Source of the DNA: an uncultured Alphaproteobacteria bacterium
GTDB lineage: Bacteria; Pseudomonadota; Alphaproteobacteria; CADEGL01
Assembly (NCBI GenBank): GCA_902826885.1
Contig: CADEGL010000005.1
Coordinates: forward strand, 42,643-106,642
Length of the DNA stretch: 64,000 bases
Direction of reading: 5' to 3'
Shown here: piece after piece, positions 34,016 through 42,804 of the stretch
Numbering within the stretch: position 1 is the stretch's first letter
Layout: each line of letters opens with the position of its first letter
The notes under the pieces: model-generated
The model's database searches: none
Told to the model about the DNA's origin: nothing
The model's input: the letters and a program-made list of their open reading frames with translations, nothing else
Translations under genes and position numbers: made by a program

Positions 34016-35755
34016 ATGGCCAAGAAGAACGACGCCCTCGCCCAGATCCACATGCAGGTCATGTGGAACCGCCTGATCTCCGTCGTGGAGGAACAGGCGC
34101 AGACCCTGGTGCGCACCGCTTTCTCCACCTCCGTGCGCGAGGCCGGCGACCTTTCGGCGGGCGTCTTCGACGAACAGGGCCGCATGCTGGCCCAGGCCGT
34201 GACCGGCACGCCGGGCCACATCAACTCGATGGCCGAGGCTGTGCCCCACTTCATCGCCAAGTATCCGATGAGCAAGATGAAGCCGGGCGACCACTTCATC
34301 ACCAACGATCCCTGGCAGGCGTCTGGCCACCTGCACGACTTCACAGTCGTCTCGCCGACCTTCCACAAGGGCCGGGCGGTCGCTCTGTTCGCCAACACAA
34401 TCCACGTCGTCGATATTGGCGGCCGCGGTTTCGGCCCCGACGGGCGCCAGGTTTTCGAGGAAGGCCTGAACATCCCCATCATGCACCTCTTCAAGGAGGG
34501 CAAGGCCAACGAGACGCTGATGGAGCTCATCCGCACCAACGTGCGCGAGCCCATGCAGGTCGAGGGCGACCTGTTCGCCGCCGCGGCTTGCAACGACACG
34601 GGCTCCAAGCGCCTGGTCGACATGATGACCGAGTTCGAGCTGAAGGACCTGAACAAGCTCGGCGCCTTCATCATCGAATCCTCGCGCAAGGCGACGATCG
34701 AGAAGATCCGCAAGCTGAAGCCCGGCACCTACCGCAACACGATGCAGACTGACGGCTACGACGCGCCGGTCACCATCTCCGCGGCGCTGACGGTCGGCAA
34801 GGACGGCATCCACGTCGACTACGAAGGCACGTCCGGCGCCAGCCCCTACGGCATCAACGTGGTGTTCAACTACACCAAGGCCTACACCTGCTTCGGCGTG
34901 AAATGCATCGTGGCTCCGGACATTCCGAACAACTACGGCTCGCTGCTGCCGATCACCTTCTCGGCGCCCGAGGGCTCGATCCTGAACGTCCAGCGTCCTT
35001 GGGCCGTGGCCGCGCGCCACATCATCGGCCACTGCCTGCCCGACACGGTGTTCGGCTGCCTGCACCAGGTGGTGCCGGAAGGCGCCCAGGCCGAGGGCTC
35101 GGCCAGCCTGTGGAACGTGCAGCTGCGCGGCGGCCCGTCCGTCTCCGGCGGCGTGGCCTTCAAGGGCAACATCCCCGAGTTCGAGATGCTGCAGTTCAAC
35201 TCCGGCGGCACGGGCGCCCGCCCGACCAAGGACGGTCTCAACTCGACGGCCTTCCCCTCCGGCGTGCGCGGCATGCCGGTCGAGGCCAACGAAGCCATCA
35301 CCCCGGTCGTGTTCTGGAAGAAGGAACTGCGTCCGGATTCCGGCGGCGCCGGCACCCAGCGCGGCGGCCTCGGCCAGATCATCGAGATCGGCGGCATCGA
35401 CGGCATTCCCTTCGACGTGTTGGCCATGTTCGAGCGCTGCGAGAATCCGGCTCATGGCCGCGCGGGCGGCGGCACGGCCAAGTCGGGCCGCGTGTCGCTC
35501 AAGAGCGGCAAGCAGATGCGCGGCAAGGGCCGCCAGTCGATCCCGCCCGACGACAAGCTGGTGCTGGAGCTTCCCGGCGGCGGCGGTTTCGGCAGCCCGA
35601 TGAAGCGCGAGCCCAGCCGCGTCGCGAACGACGTGAAGAACGGCTACATCACCCGTGAAGCCGCCAAGCGCGACTATGGCGTCGCTCTGCGCGACGACCT
35701 GTCGGTTGACGACGAGACGACCAAGAGCCTGCGCACGCAGCGCGCGGCCGAGTAG
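34016..35755 (+). CDS. hyuB: Hydantoinase B / oxoprolinase-family subunit, second copy
   Basis: The 579-residue HyuB partner of hyuA2 has MQVMWNRLISVVEEQAQTLVRTAFS at the start, FITNDPWQASGHLHD around residue 95, and ELPGGGGFGSPMKREP at the end. AGAGGA lies six bases before the ATG at 34016; an upstream ATG at 33980 is within a repeat. The N-terminal wording differs markedly from the copy at 1879-3618, so the two pairs probably act on different substrates. A strong terminator follows at 35781. Confidence 0.9.
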   Translation: MAKKNDALAQIHMQVMWNRLISVVEEQAQTLVRTAFSTSVREAGDLSAGVFDEQGRMLAQAVTGTPGHINSMAEAVPHFIAKYPMSKMKPGDHFITNDPWQASGHLHDFTVVSPTFHKGRAVALFANTIHVVDIGGRGFGPDGRQVFEEGLNIPIMHLFKEGKANETLMELIRTNVREPMQVEGDLFAAAACNDTGSKRLVDMMTEFELKDLNKLGAFIIESSRKATIEKIRKLKPGTYRNTMQTDGYDAPVTISAALTVGKDGIHVDYEGTSGASPYGINVVFNYTKAYTCFGVKCIVAPDIPNNYGSLLPITFSAPEGSILNVQRPWAVAARHIIGHCLPDTVFGCLHQVVPEGAQAEGSASLWNVQLRGGPSVSGGVAFKGNIPEFEMLQFNSGGTGARPTKDGLNSTAFPSGVRGMPVEANEAITPVVFWKKELRPDSGGAGTQRGGLGQIIEIGGIDGIPFDVLAMFERCENPAHGRAGGGTAKSGRVSLKSGKQMRGKGRQSIPPDDKLVLELPGGGGFGSPMKREPSRVANDVKNGYITREAAKRDYGVALRDDLSVDDETTKSLRTQRAAE

Positions 35756-35780
35756 CACTCGCAAGTTTCAAAAACACGAA

Positions 35781-35807
35781 AGGCCGCCCCCTCGGGCGGC
35801 CTTTTTG
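35781..35807 (+). terminator. Terminator after hyuB2
   Basis: The stem AGGCCGCCC / GGGCGGCCT with a 4-base loop is followed by TTTTTG, 26 bp after the hyuB2 stop. Confidence 0.92.
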
Positions 35808-35829
35808 TTTGCATCAAAGCGCGGTTTCG

Positions 35830-36114
35830 TCAGTCGCCCTTCTCCGTCGTCGGGTCGATCATCTTGCGCACCTCGGTGATCTTGGTCGCGGGGAAGCCGC
35901 TGATCTCGGCGTGCTTTTTGATGATGGCCTCGTCCTTGGCCAGGTAGACGCAAAAGGTCTTGTCCGCGGCGACGAAGCTTTCAACCCATTGGATGTCGGG
36001 GCCAAGCTGACGCAAGGCGGCATTCGAGGTGGCCGCCGCGCCACGCAACTGCTCGCGCTCGAGGCTGCCGACCTTGGGGATGTCACGTTCGATGATGAAC
36101 TTGCGCAATGCCAT
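35830..36114 (-). CDS. DUF4242-family small protein
   Basis: The 94-residue ferredoxin-like-fold protein fits DUF4242: MALRKFIIERDIPKVG, then WVESFVAADKTFCVYLA, then HAEISGFPATKITEVRKMIDP. Members are annotated as nickel-binding-like but no function is proven. GAGGA lies seven bases before the ATG at 36114. It is convergent with hyuB2. Confidence 0.85.
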   Translation of the reverse strand: MALRKFIIERDIPKVGSLEREQLRGAAATSNAALRQLGPDIQWVESFVAADKTFCVYLAKDEAIIKKHAEISGFPATKITEVRKMIDPTTEKGD

Positions 36115-36311
36115 GGCGTCGTCCTCGCTTACGGGAACCGGTGCCGAGAGATAAGGCCGCGAACGCGGCAAGGCAACCCGTCCAACCCTCGCGTTCGCGT
36201 CGTCGCGGCAGGTTCTCCCGATTTTCCCGCGCGAAGCGCAAAACTCGACACCAGATTTAGGAAAATCGTTTGGTGACCGGGCGTTAACGCGTTTTCTTCA
36301 TTGCCATCCGA

Positions 36312-36327
36312 TAGGCCGTTCGGCCTA
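36312..36327. promoter_or_regulatory. 16-bp palindrome before the ABC binding-protein gene
   Basis: TAGGCCGTTCGGCCTA is a perfect palindrome 85 bp upstream of the start at 36413, in the 298-bp divergent spacer 36115-36412. It could be an operator or a small hairpin. I see nothing else I can name in this spacer. Confidence 0.35.
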
Positions 36328-36412
36328 CGCTTTTCCGGCACGCGGGCGCTATGATGCCTTGCCTAAGGCTCGGCGCGTGCGCCGGAGCTTCAATTCACAG
36401 GGGGGATGCTCC

Positions 36413-37474
36413 ATGCAGAGTTTCGGACGGTTCATGACCGCGGCCGCGGCGGCTTCCATGTTGCTGGCGGCGCCGGGCGCCTTCGCCCAGACCAAGGAAT
36501 TCGAGGGCGTCACGCTCAACATCAACGGCTTCGGCACGGCGTTCGACGATGTGCTGAAGGAAACCATCGCCAAGCCGCTGAAGGAAAAATACGGCATCGA
36601 GGTGGTCTACAACCCCGGCACCTCCACCGCCGCGATGGCCAAGCTGATCGCCTCCAAGGACAAGCCGCCCTATGACCTGTTGATGGTCGACAGCCCGAAC
36701 ATGCCCGACCTGATCGCGGCCGATGTGATCGAGAAGATCACGCCGAAGGAAGTTCCGAACACGGCCACGCTGTATCCGCAGCTCAAGGAATTCGGCGACT
36801 ACGGCATCCCCTTCGTGATCTCCTCCATGCCGCTCTACTACAACAAGGAGAAGATCAAGACACCGCCGACCTCCATCGCCGACCTGGCCAACCCCGAATA
36901 CAAGGGCCGCGTCGTCATGTTCAACCTGGAGAACAACGGCGGCATCCTGAATCTGATCGCCTTGTCCGAGGCCAATGGCGGTGGCGTCAACAACACGGCA
37001 CCCGGCTTCGCCGTCTACGAGAAGATCAAGCCGAACCTGGCGGCCACGCCGCCCTCCACCGTCACGATTTACCAGCTCATCGAGCAGGGCGAAGGTTGGG
37101 TCGGGTCGTACTGGAACGGCCGCATCTTGATGCTGAAAAACAAGAACTTCCCCATCGAAATGGTGATCCCGAAGGAAGGCCTCTATTCCAACCAGTCCTA
37201 CGTCAACTTGGTGAAAAACCTGCCGCCGAAGCAGCGCGCGGCGGCGCTGAAATATCTCGAGCTGGTTCTCTCGCCCGAGGCGGCCACGCTGATGGCGAAG
37301 AATGTCTACTACGCGCCGACCAGCTCGGCCATCAAGCTGCCGCCGGAGGTGGCCGCCCAGGTGGTGCCCTACGGCGAAGCGCAGTTGAAGCAGGTGAAGC
37401 TGACCGACTGGGCCACGGTGTCGAAGAACCGCTCCCAGTGGATGGAGCAGTGGAACAAGTCGATGGCCCGCTGA
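36413..37474 (+). CDS. ABC transporter extracellular substrate-binding protein (family 1)
   Basis: The 353-residue periplasmic protein has a signal peptide ending in PGAFAQ. The rest matches the spermidine/putrescine/iron (PotD/FbpA-like) binding family, with VVYNPGTSTAAMAKLIASKDKPPYDLLMVDS and YGIPFVISSMPLYYNKEKIKTPP. Its ligand may be a polyamine, iron complex or organic acid. No permease or ATPase gene is beside it. A G-rich site precedes the ATG at 36413. Confidence 0.88.
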   Translation: MQSFGRFMTAAAAASMLLAAPGAFAQTKEFEGVTLNINGFGTAFDDVLKETIAKPLKEKYGIEVVYNPGTSTAAMAKLIASKDKPPYDLLMVDSPNMPDLIAADVIEKITPKEVPNTATLYPQLKEFGDYGIPFVISSMPLYYNKEKIKTPPTSIADLANPEYKGRVVMFNLENNGGILNLIALSEANGGGVNNTAPGFAVYEKIKPNLAATPPSTVTIYQLIEQGEGWVGSYWNGRILMLKNKNFPIEMVIPKEGLYSNQSYVNLVKNLPPKQRAAALKYLELVLSPEAATLMAKNVYYAPTSSAIKLPPEVAAQVVPYGEAQLKQVKLTDWATVSKNRSQWMEQWNKSMAR

Positions 37475-37490
37475 CCGGAGTCGTTCGAAT

Positions 37491-37519
37491 CCTCGCCCTG
37501 GGCACGCCCCGGGGCGAGG
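37491..37519. terminator. Weak hairpin between convergent genes
   Basis: CCTCGCCC / GGGCGAGG forms an 8-bp stem between the binding-protein stop (37474) and the multicopper oxidase stop (37528). There is no U-run on either strand, so termination would be inefficient or need Rho. Confidence 0.4.
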
Positions 37520-37527
37520 AGTCCGGG

Positions 37528-38976
37528 CTAGGAAATCCCCTGGTACTTCAGCACGGCGAACATGCCGCGCTCCATGTGGTACAGGTGATGGCAGTGAAAC
37601 GCCCATAGACCGGGATTGACGGCGTCGAAGGCGACCGTCACCTGGGTATCCGCCGGCAGATAAACCGTATCGCGCCGTGCGCCTTCGAAACGCTCTCCAT
37701 TGATCTCCACGACCTGGAAATGATGCCCGTGCAAATGCATCGGGTGGGTCATGCCGCTGACGTTCCGCATGGCCAGTTCGACGCGCTCGCCCTGCTTCAC
37801 CTCCAGCGCGGCGCCTTTCAGGTCGATGCCCCATTGATAAGCGGCCATATCGCCCGTCAGGTCCATTTCGATGCGCCGGTCGGCCGCGCGCGGCGCGAAG
37901 CCCGTGACGGCGCGCAACTGCCGTTCCAAAGCCAGGCTGAGCAAGGGGCCTTTGTCCTCGGCAACGGGGTCTATCTTGCGCACCGCGGCGCCCGGCGGCG
38001 CCAGGATGATGCCCGTGCGTTCGGCCGCGCCCTCGCGCAAAGCCAGCACGGGCACGGCGCTGTCCGGCGGGATGCGCAGGCGGATATCGAGGCGTTGGGC
38101 GATGGCGATCGGAAACCGATGCCCCAAGACGGGCTGGACCAAATCGCCGTCCACCGCGATCAGTTCGCCTTCCACATCGCCCAGGTCGATCGTGTAATTG
38201 GTCGCCGCGGCCGCATTGATGATGCGCAGGCGGACCTGTCCCTCCTTCTCCACCGTGACGACGTGCGGATCGTTGAGCGTGCGCTCATTGGCCAGATAGG
38301 CGTCGTAGTCGATGTCGTTCACGTCCATGCCGGCATGCTTCATCGCGGGCATCGGCACGGCTGGCGCCATGGGCATCGCGTGACCGGCATGGCCCGCGGA
38401 CATGGGCGCGCCGCCGGTCAGCTTGGCCATCAACGCCTCGGGCGGGGTGAACGAGAAGTCATGTAGCATCATGACCACCTCCTGCTCGTCCGCCCGGTGG
38501 TCTTCGGCCTTTCGGACGATCAGCGGCGCGGACAGCAGAAGCTGCTCCTGCAACCCGACATGGGAATGCATCCAATGGGTGCCCGAGGGCGCGACCGTGA
38601 AATCGTAGCGGACGCTTTTGCCCGGTTTCAGCGCGGGGGCGCTCACATCCGGTACACCGTCCTGGCGCCAGGGTGGCGTCAATCCATGCCAGTGGATCAA
38701 GGTCGGCACATCCATGCCGTCCGTCAACTCGACCAGGAACCGTTCGCCCTCGCGCATCACCAGCCCGCTTTGATTAAGGCTGCCGGCCATGCTGACCAGC
38801 CGCATGACCGCGCCGGGCCGTCCGTCGACATAGAGCGTCGATTTTTCGGCGCGGAGCCGGACAGGCACGGCCGTGTCGGGTTCCGGCTGGCGCAGCCATT
38901 GGATAGCGCCTGCCGCGGCGCCGGCCGCCACGGCGCCCGCACCGACAAGAACCGCGCGGCGGGTCAGGTTGTTCAC
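37528..38976 (-). CDS. Multicopper oxidase with a Met/His-rich insert
   Basis: The 482-residue periplasmic protein starts with a Tat-type signal (NLTRRAVLVGAGAVAAGAAAG). Three cupredoxin domains carry the copper motifs HWHGLTPPW, HWMHSHVG, HPMHLHGHHF and HCHHLYHMERGMF. Between domains 1 and 2 is a Met/His/Pro-rich insert near residue 200-225 (AGHAGHAMPMAP, PMPAMKHAGM), as in the cuprous oxidases CueO and CopA. It probably oxidises Cu(I) for detoxification, but laccase-like activity on phenols is possible. It is transcribed alone. Confidence 0.9.
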   Translation of the reverse strand: MNNLTRRAVLVGAGAVAAGAAAGAIQWLRQPEPDTAVPVRLRAEKSTLYVDGRPGAVMRLVSMAGSLNQSGLVMREGERFLVELTDGMDVPTLIHWHGLTPPWRQDGVPDVSAPALKPGKSVRYDFTVAPSGTHWMHSHVGLQEQLLLSAPLIVRKAEDHRADEQEVVMMLHDFSFTPPEALMAKLTGGAPMSAGHAGHAMPMAPAVPMPAMKHAGMDVNDIDYDAYLANERTLNDPHVVTVEKEGQVRLRIINAAAATNYTIDLGDVEGELIAVDGDLVQPVLGHRFPIAIAQRLDIRLRIPPDSAVPVLALREGAAERTGIILAPPGAAVRKIDPVAEDKGPLLSLALERQLRAVTGFAPRAADRRIEMDLTGDMAAYQWGIDLKGAALEVKQGERVELAMRNVSGMTHPMHLHGHHFQVVEINGERFEGARRDTVYLPADTQVTVAFDAVNPGLWAFHCHHLYHMERGMFAVLKYQGIS

Positions 38977-39063
38977 GGAAACACTCCACGGCTAATGCTG
39001 GCCTGGAAGCATTGAGCGGCGGCGCATAGTCTAACCGAAATCGGATGACCGACGGTGACGACA

Positions 39064-39783
39064 ATGCCGACCTACCCTCTCCTTCCCCAGGCCCAGGCTT
39101 ACGGCTACGAGATCGGCATCCTGCTGCTCGACGAGGTCGAAACCCATGTGCCGGGCGACACCGCCCATGCCGGCACCTACCCTTTTCCCGTCTTGTTCAA
39201 GGTGGTGCCCGGAGCGACCGCCGCGCGCATCACGACAGGCGATCCGACGGCCGCGGCGAATGTGGTCGCCGCCGCGCGGGAACTGGCGCGGATGGGCGTG
39301 AAGGGTATCTCCTCCAACTGCGGCTTCATGCTGCACTACCAGCATGCCGTGGCGGCCGCGGTGGACGTGCCGGTCATGCTGTCGAGCCTGCTACAGGTGC
39401 CGCTGGCTTGTCAGGTCGCCGGTCCGGATGGGCGGCTCGGCATCCTGACCGCCTTCACCAAACGCCTGAAGCCGGAAGTGCTGGCGCTGGCGGGACTTCC
39501 GAAAGACGCGAAATACGCCGTGACCAGTATCGAGGACTCGCCCGAGTTCAAGGGCTTGGCCGAACAGGATCTCGACACGGACCGATTCGGCGAGCGTCTC
39601 TTGGACGCCGCGCAGGAGATGGTGCAACGCCATTCCGATATTCGCGCCGTTCTTCTGGAATGCGCGCTGTTCCCGCCCTATGCCGCGCTGATCCAAGAGG
39701 CGCTGCGCTTGCCCGTGTTCGATTTCGTGTCGCTCATCTCGAATCTGCACGCCGTCACCCATCGGCGCGCGCCACCCGTCTAG
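39064..39783 (+). CDS. Asp/Glu/hydantoin racemase superfamily protein
   Basis: This protein of about 239 residues has two widely spaced cysteines in the right settings: SNCGFM near residue 90 and LLECALFPP near 200, the pair used by cofactor-independent racemases of this superfamily. Arylmalonate decarboxylase and maleate isomerase are also members. An in-frame GTG at 39055 is the alternative start. It is 4 bp from the convergent TPR-oxygenase gene. Hydantoin racemase would fit the HyuA/HyuB genes of this window, but they are not adjacent. Confidence 0.82.
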   Translation: MPTYPLLPQAQAYGYEIGILLLDEVETHVPGDTAHAGTYPFPVLFKVVPGATAARITTGDPTAAANVVAAARELARMGVKGISSNCGFMLHYQHAVAAAVDVPVMLSSLLQVPLACQVAGPDGRLGILTAFTKRLKPEVLALAGLPKDAKYAVTSIEDSPEFKGLAEQDLDTDRFGERLLDAAQEMVQRHSDIRAVLLECALFPPYAALIQEALRLPVFDFVSLISNLHAVTHRRAPPV

Positions 39784-39787
39784 GCGG

Positions 39788-41500
39788 TCAATATGCCCCT
39801 GGCGAACCCGCCGGAGCACCGTCGGGGATCGCGTCGAAGGCAATGGAGATCCGTTCCTCGTCGCTTTCGAACGGCACCGTGTGGTGCCAGAAATAGGACG
39901 GAAACAGAATCAGCATCCCCTCTTCCGGCTTGAACGAGGCCGTCAGCGCCGGTTCGTCCGTCTTTGCCCCGGGCACATCGAGCAGCGGATGGCCGAAGCG
40001 GATGTGGCCCGCCTCGCCCGCGCCGCCGTCCCGCACCGTCTTGGGCACGCGCACGTAATAGACACCGCTGACCACGCCCGCGGGATGGAAGTGCGGAGTC
40101 TGGTGCCCGCTGGAACGCAAGATCACGGCCCAGCCGTGCAACTTCCACGACGCGGGCGGCTTGGGCGCGAATTCGTATTTCGCGGATGCCAGCGCGGTCT
40201 TCATATAGTCGGCGACCGATTCCTCGAAGAATCGCTGCAACGCCGCGACCGGCGCATCAGGCGCATTCAGAATCTCCATCGTCTGGCTGCCGTATTTGGT
40301 GGCCTTGGCGGGCGGGTCCTTCATCAGCGTCGGGTGCGCGTGGGCATGGGCGTCCAACGCCGCGTTGAGGGCTTCGGCATCGGCATAGCCCGCTGGGCGT
40401 GTCAGCCGGTACGGCTTGAGGAGCGCGGGATAGTCGAGCAACCGCTTGGCTTCGTCCCGCTTGCCGATTTGCTGAAGCGCGATGGAGAAATGGCCGAGCG
40501 CGCCGACATGGCCGGGATGCCGCTCCAGAACCTGGCGATAGGCCGCCTCCGCGCCCATCGAGTCGCCAATTGCCTGGAGACTTTGCGCCAAATTGACCCG
40601 CGCTTGGAGATTCGCGGGGTCGAGCGCGGTCACGTGGCGCAAGACCTCGACCGCGCCGGTGGCATCCTGTTTCTCGTGCAACGCCGCGGCCAGATTGATA
40701 TGGGCCTGGGCCAGATCGGGTGCCGCCGCGATCGCGCGGCGATAGCTCGCGATGGCCTCGTCGACCTTATGCTGGTTTTGCAGCACGGAACCGAGATTGA
40801 GGTGGGCCGCGGCTGAATCGGGATCGAGCGCGAGCGCCGAACGATATGCCTCCGCGGCCTCGTCGAAGCGGCGCTGCAGCGACAGCACATAGCCGAGGTT
40901 GTAGCGCGCCTCATACGAACCCGGTGCCAGGTCGGCGGCTTCGCGCAGCACGGAAACGGCTTCATCGTAGGCCGCGCGCCCTTGCAGCATGATGCCCAGG
41001 TTGATGCGTGCGTGCGGGCTCTTGGGATCAGCCGCCGCCGCGCGGCGATAAGCCTGCGCGGCGTCCGCTATGCGGCCTAGATCGCGCAACGCGTTGCCCT
41101 GTCCGAAATGGCCCTCGGCCAGATCGGGGCGTAACGCCGCCAAACGCCCGAAGGCGTCGGCGGCCTCCTCGGCGCGTCGCGCGGCCAGGCTGGCATGACC
41201 GAGAGCGCGCAAACCGAGCGGATTGTCCGGCGCAAGACGCACGACCTCGCGCAGATGCGTCAGCGCCTGGTCGTTGCGGCCAGTCTGGACAAGCAGCATG
41301 CCCAGCAGGTAACGCGGCTCCGATGCCGCGCTGTCGGCCGCGATCAGGCGCGCATAGGCCGCCTCGGCCTCGGCGAAACGGCGCGCCTTATGATGCTCCT
41401 TGGCGGCGGCCAGCAGAATTTGTGCGTTCTCGGTGGGCGGGGCTTGGCTCATCGCGGTATCCGGCGGTTCGGGAAAGACATAGTGCGGCTTCGGGTCCAT
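39788..41500 (-). CDS. TPR-repeat protein with C-terminal 2OG-Fe(II) oxygenase domain
   Basis: The protein of about 570 residues begins with roughly ten tetratricopeptide repeats (residues about 20-350; for example AHLNLGSVLQNQHKVDEAIASYRRAIAAAPD) and ends with a PF13759-type oxygenase. Iron ligands are the HFHP motif and WHHTVP, with RISIAFD supplying the 2-oxoglutarate-binding Arg. The TPR part should bind a partner protein whose residue is hydroxylated. The start at 41500 (ATG) is preferred to TTG at 41527; ATG at 41452 is also possible. Confidence 0.87.
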   Translation of the reverse strand: MDPKPHYVFPEPPDTAMSQAPPTENAQILLAAAKEHHKARRFAEAEAAYARLIAADSAASEPRYLLGMLLVQTGRNDQALTHLREVVRLAPDNPLGLRALGHASLAARRAEEAADAFGRLAALRPDLAEGHFGQGNALRDLGRIADAAQAYRRAAAADPKSPHARINLGIMLQGRAAYDEAVSVLREAADLAPGSYEARYNLGYVLSLQRRFDEAAEAYRSALALDPDSAAAHLNLGSVLQNQHKVDEAIASYRRAIAAAPDLAQAHINLAAALHEKQDATGAVEVLRHVTALDPANLQARVNLAQSLQAIGDSMGAEAAYRQVLERHPGHVGALGHFSIALQQIGKRDEAKRLLDYPALLKPYRLTRPAGYADAEALNAALDAHAHAHPTLMKDPPAKATKYGSQTMEILNAPDAPVAALQRFFEESVADYMKTALASAKYEFAPKPPASWKLHGWAVILRSSGHQTPHFHPAGVVSGVYYVRVPKTVRDGGAGEAGHIRFGHPLLDVPGAKTDEPALTASFKPEEGMLILFPSYFWHHTVPFESDEERISIAFDAIPDGAPAGSPGAY

Positions 41501-41634
41501 GGTCAAAGCATCCGGAGCAACGGCCAAGACCGTGCGGGCGGCGCATGGAAACCTTACCCGGTATGTTTCGCATTTGTGCCGGATTGGGATAATATCCCGC
41601 TTCTATTCGGGGGCTTTCAATTGAGGGACGACCC

Positions 41635-42387
41635 ATGACCGTGATGACCAAGCCGCAGCTCGACGAGATCCAGCAAGCGCGCATCGACATGGCGGCTGCG
41701 TTCCGCCTGGCCGCGCGCTTCAAGCTCGAGGAAGGCATCGACAACCATTTCAGCTATGCGCTGCCGGGCAAGGAAGAGCGCTACCTCTTCAACACCTACG
41801 GCAAGCATTGGTCCCGCATGAAGGCCTCCGACATCATCGTGGTCGATGGCGAGGGCAAAACGATCGTGGGCGACGTTCCGGTCGAGCGCTCGGCCTTCTG
41901 CATCCACGTTCCGATCCATCAGGCCAACCCGGATGCCCGCGCGGTTTTCCACACCCACATGCCCTATGCCACGGCCATGTCGATGCTGGAGGACCACAAG
42001 CTGGAGCACAACGAGCAGAATTCGCTGCGCTATTACAACGACACGGCCTATGACGACGACTATACAGGCCTGGCCCACGATCCGGCCGAAGGCCATCGCC
42101 TGGCCAAGGTGATGGGCAAGGCCAAGATCCTGTTCATGGCGAATCACGGCGTGACCGTGGTCGGCAAGACGATCGCCGATGCCTTCAGCGACGTGTATTT
42201 CCTGGAGCGCGCCTGCCAGGTGCAAGTGTTGGCCCTGTCCACGGGCAAGAAGCTGCGTCAGACCAACCCGCAGATTCAGCACAAGACCAAGCGGCAGTTC
42301 GACGAGGAAGCGGCGCCCTACTTCCCGATGTTCTTCGACGCCATGAAGAAGATCCTCGACGAGGACGAGCCGGAATATAAGAACTGA
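41635..42387 (+). CDS. Class II aldolase/adducin-family protein
   Basis: The 250-residue protein has the zinc site of class II aldolases: FHTHMPYATAM (two His) and ANHGVTVVG (third His). The N-terminal half has NHFSYALPGKEERYLFNTYG. It is likely to catalyse retro-aldol cleavage or epimerisation of a sugar phosphate or hydroxy acid, but distant members also act on unphosphorylated compounds. It is divergent from the TPR gene and followed by a strong terminator. Confidence 0.88.
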   Translation: MTVMTKPQLDEIQQARIDMAAAFRLAARFKLEEGIDNHFSYALPGKEERYLFNTYGKHWSRMKASDIIVVDGEGKTIVGDVPVERSAFCIHVPIHQANPDARAVFHTHMPYATAMSMLEDHKLEHNEQNSLRYYNDTAYDDDYTGLAHDPAEGHRLAKVMGKAKILFMANHGVTVVGKTIADAFSDVYFLERACQVQVLALSTGKKLRQTNPQIQHKTKRQFDEEAAPYFPMFFDAMKKILDEDEPEYKN

Positions 42388-42408
42388 CGGGCTTTCCGCC
42401 CGATCGAC

Positions 42409-42436
42409 AAAACGGCGGCCTTCGGGCCGCCGTTTT
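42409..42436. terminator. Bidirectional terminator
   Basis: The 12-bp stem AAAACGGCGGCC / GGCCGCCGTTTT with a TTCG tetraloop has U-rich ends on both strands. It lies between the convergent genes at 42387 and 42454. Confidence 0.92.
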
Positions 42437-42453
42437 CGTATACGCGCCGCGTT

Positions 42454-42756
42454 TCAGAGCAAGGCGGCCGCGATCTCGTCCCACTCGGCCTGTAGGCTCT
42501 TTTTGGACGGCGTGCGCTTGGCCTTGCCGTACCAATAGCCCGCGTTGCTCAGGTCGCCCTCGACCCGATGAAGATGGGCGTGGACCCAGGAGCCCGTCTC
42601 GTTCTCTTCCTTCTGGGCCAACTCGTGCGCGGCGGTCCAGTTGTCGTTGACCGTCCAGCCCCCCTTGGCCACCAGCCAAAGCGCGCGCAGCGGCCGGTCG
42701 AGCGCTTTCGGCGGCTCGCTCTCGGCCAGGGTCGTCTTGAACGATTTCAGGTCCAT
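42454..42756 (-). CDS. Small hypothetical protein
   Basis: The 100-residue protein is rich in Trp and charged residues (MDLKSFKTTLAESEPP, then NWTAAHELAQKEENETGSWVHAHLHRVEGD, then AGYWYGKAKR). The HRVEGDLSNAGYWYGKA segment looks like a single Sel1/TPR-type helical repeat. I know no function. It is probably cytoplasmic. It is divergent from arsC with 48 bp between starts, so they share a promoter region. Confidence 0.78.
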   Translation of the reverse strand: MDLKSFKTTLAESEPPKALDRPLRALWLVAKGGWTVNDNWTAAHELAQKEENETGSWVHAHLHRVEGDLSNAGYWYGKAKRTPSKKSLQAEWDEIAAALL

Positions 42757-42804
42757 GGTCCGATGATATGCTGCCTCTTTCCCGTTCGCTAGCCGAGGTG
42801 CGCC

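Noticed and set aside
33959..35764. 601-residue open frame on the minus strand
   Set aside because: Antisense shadow of hyuB2, which has full family motifs on the plus strand.
36395..37834. 479-residue minus-strand open frame
   Set aside because: Spans the ABC binding-protein gene and the end of the oxidase gene in antisense; no domain, no ribosome-binding site.
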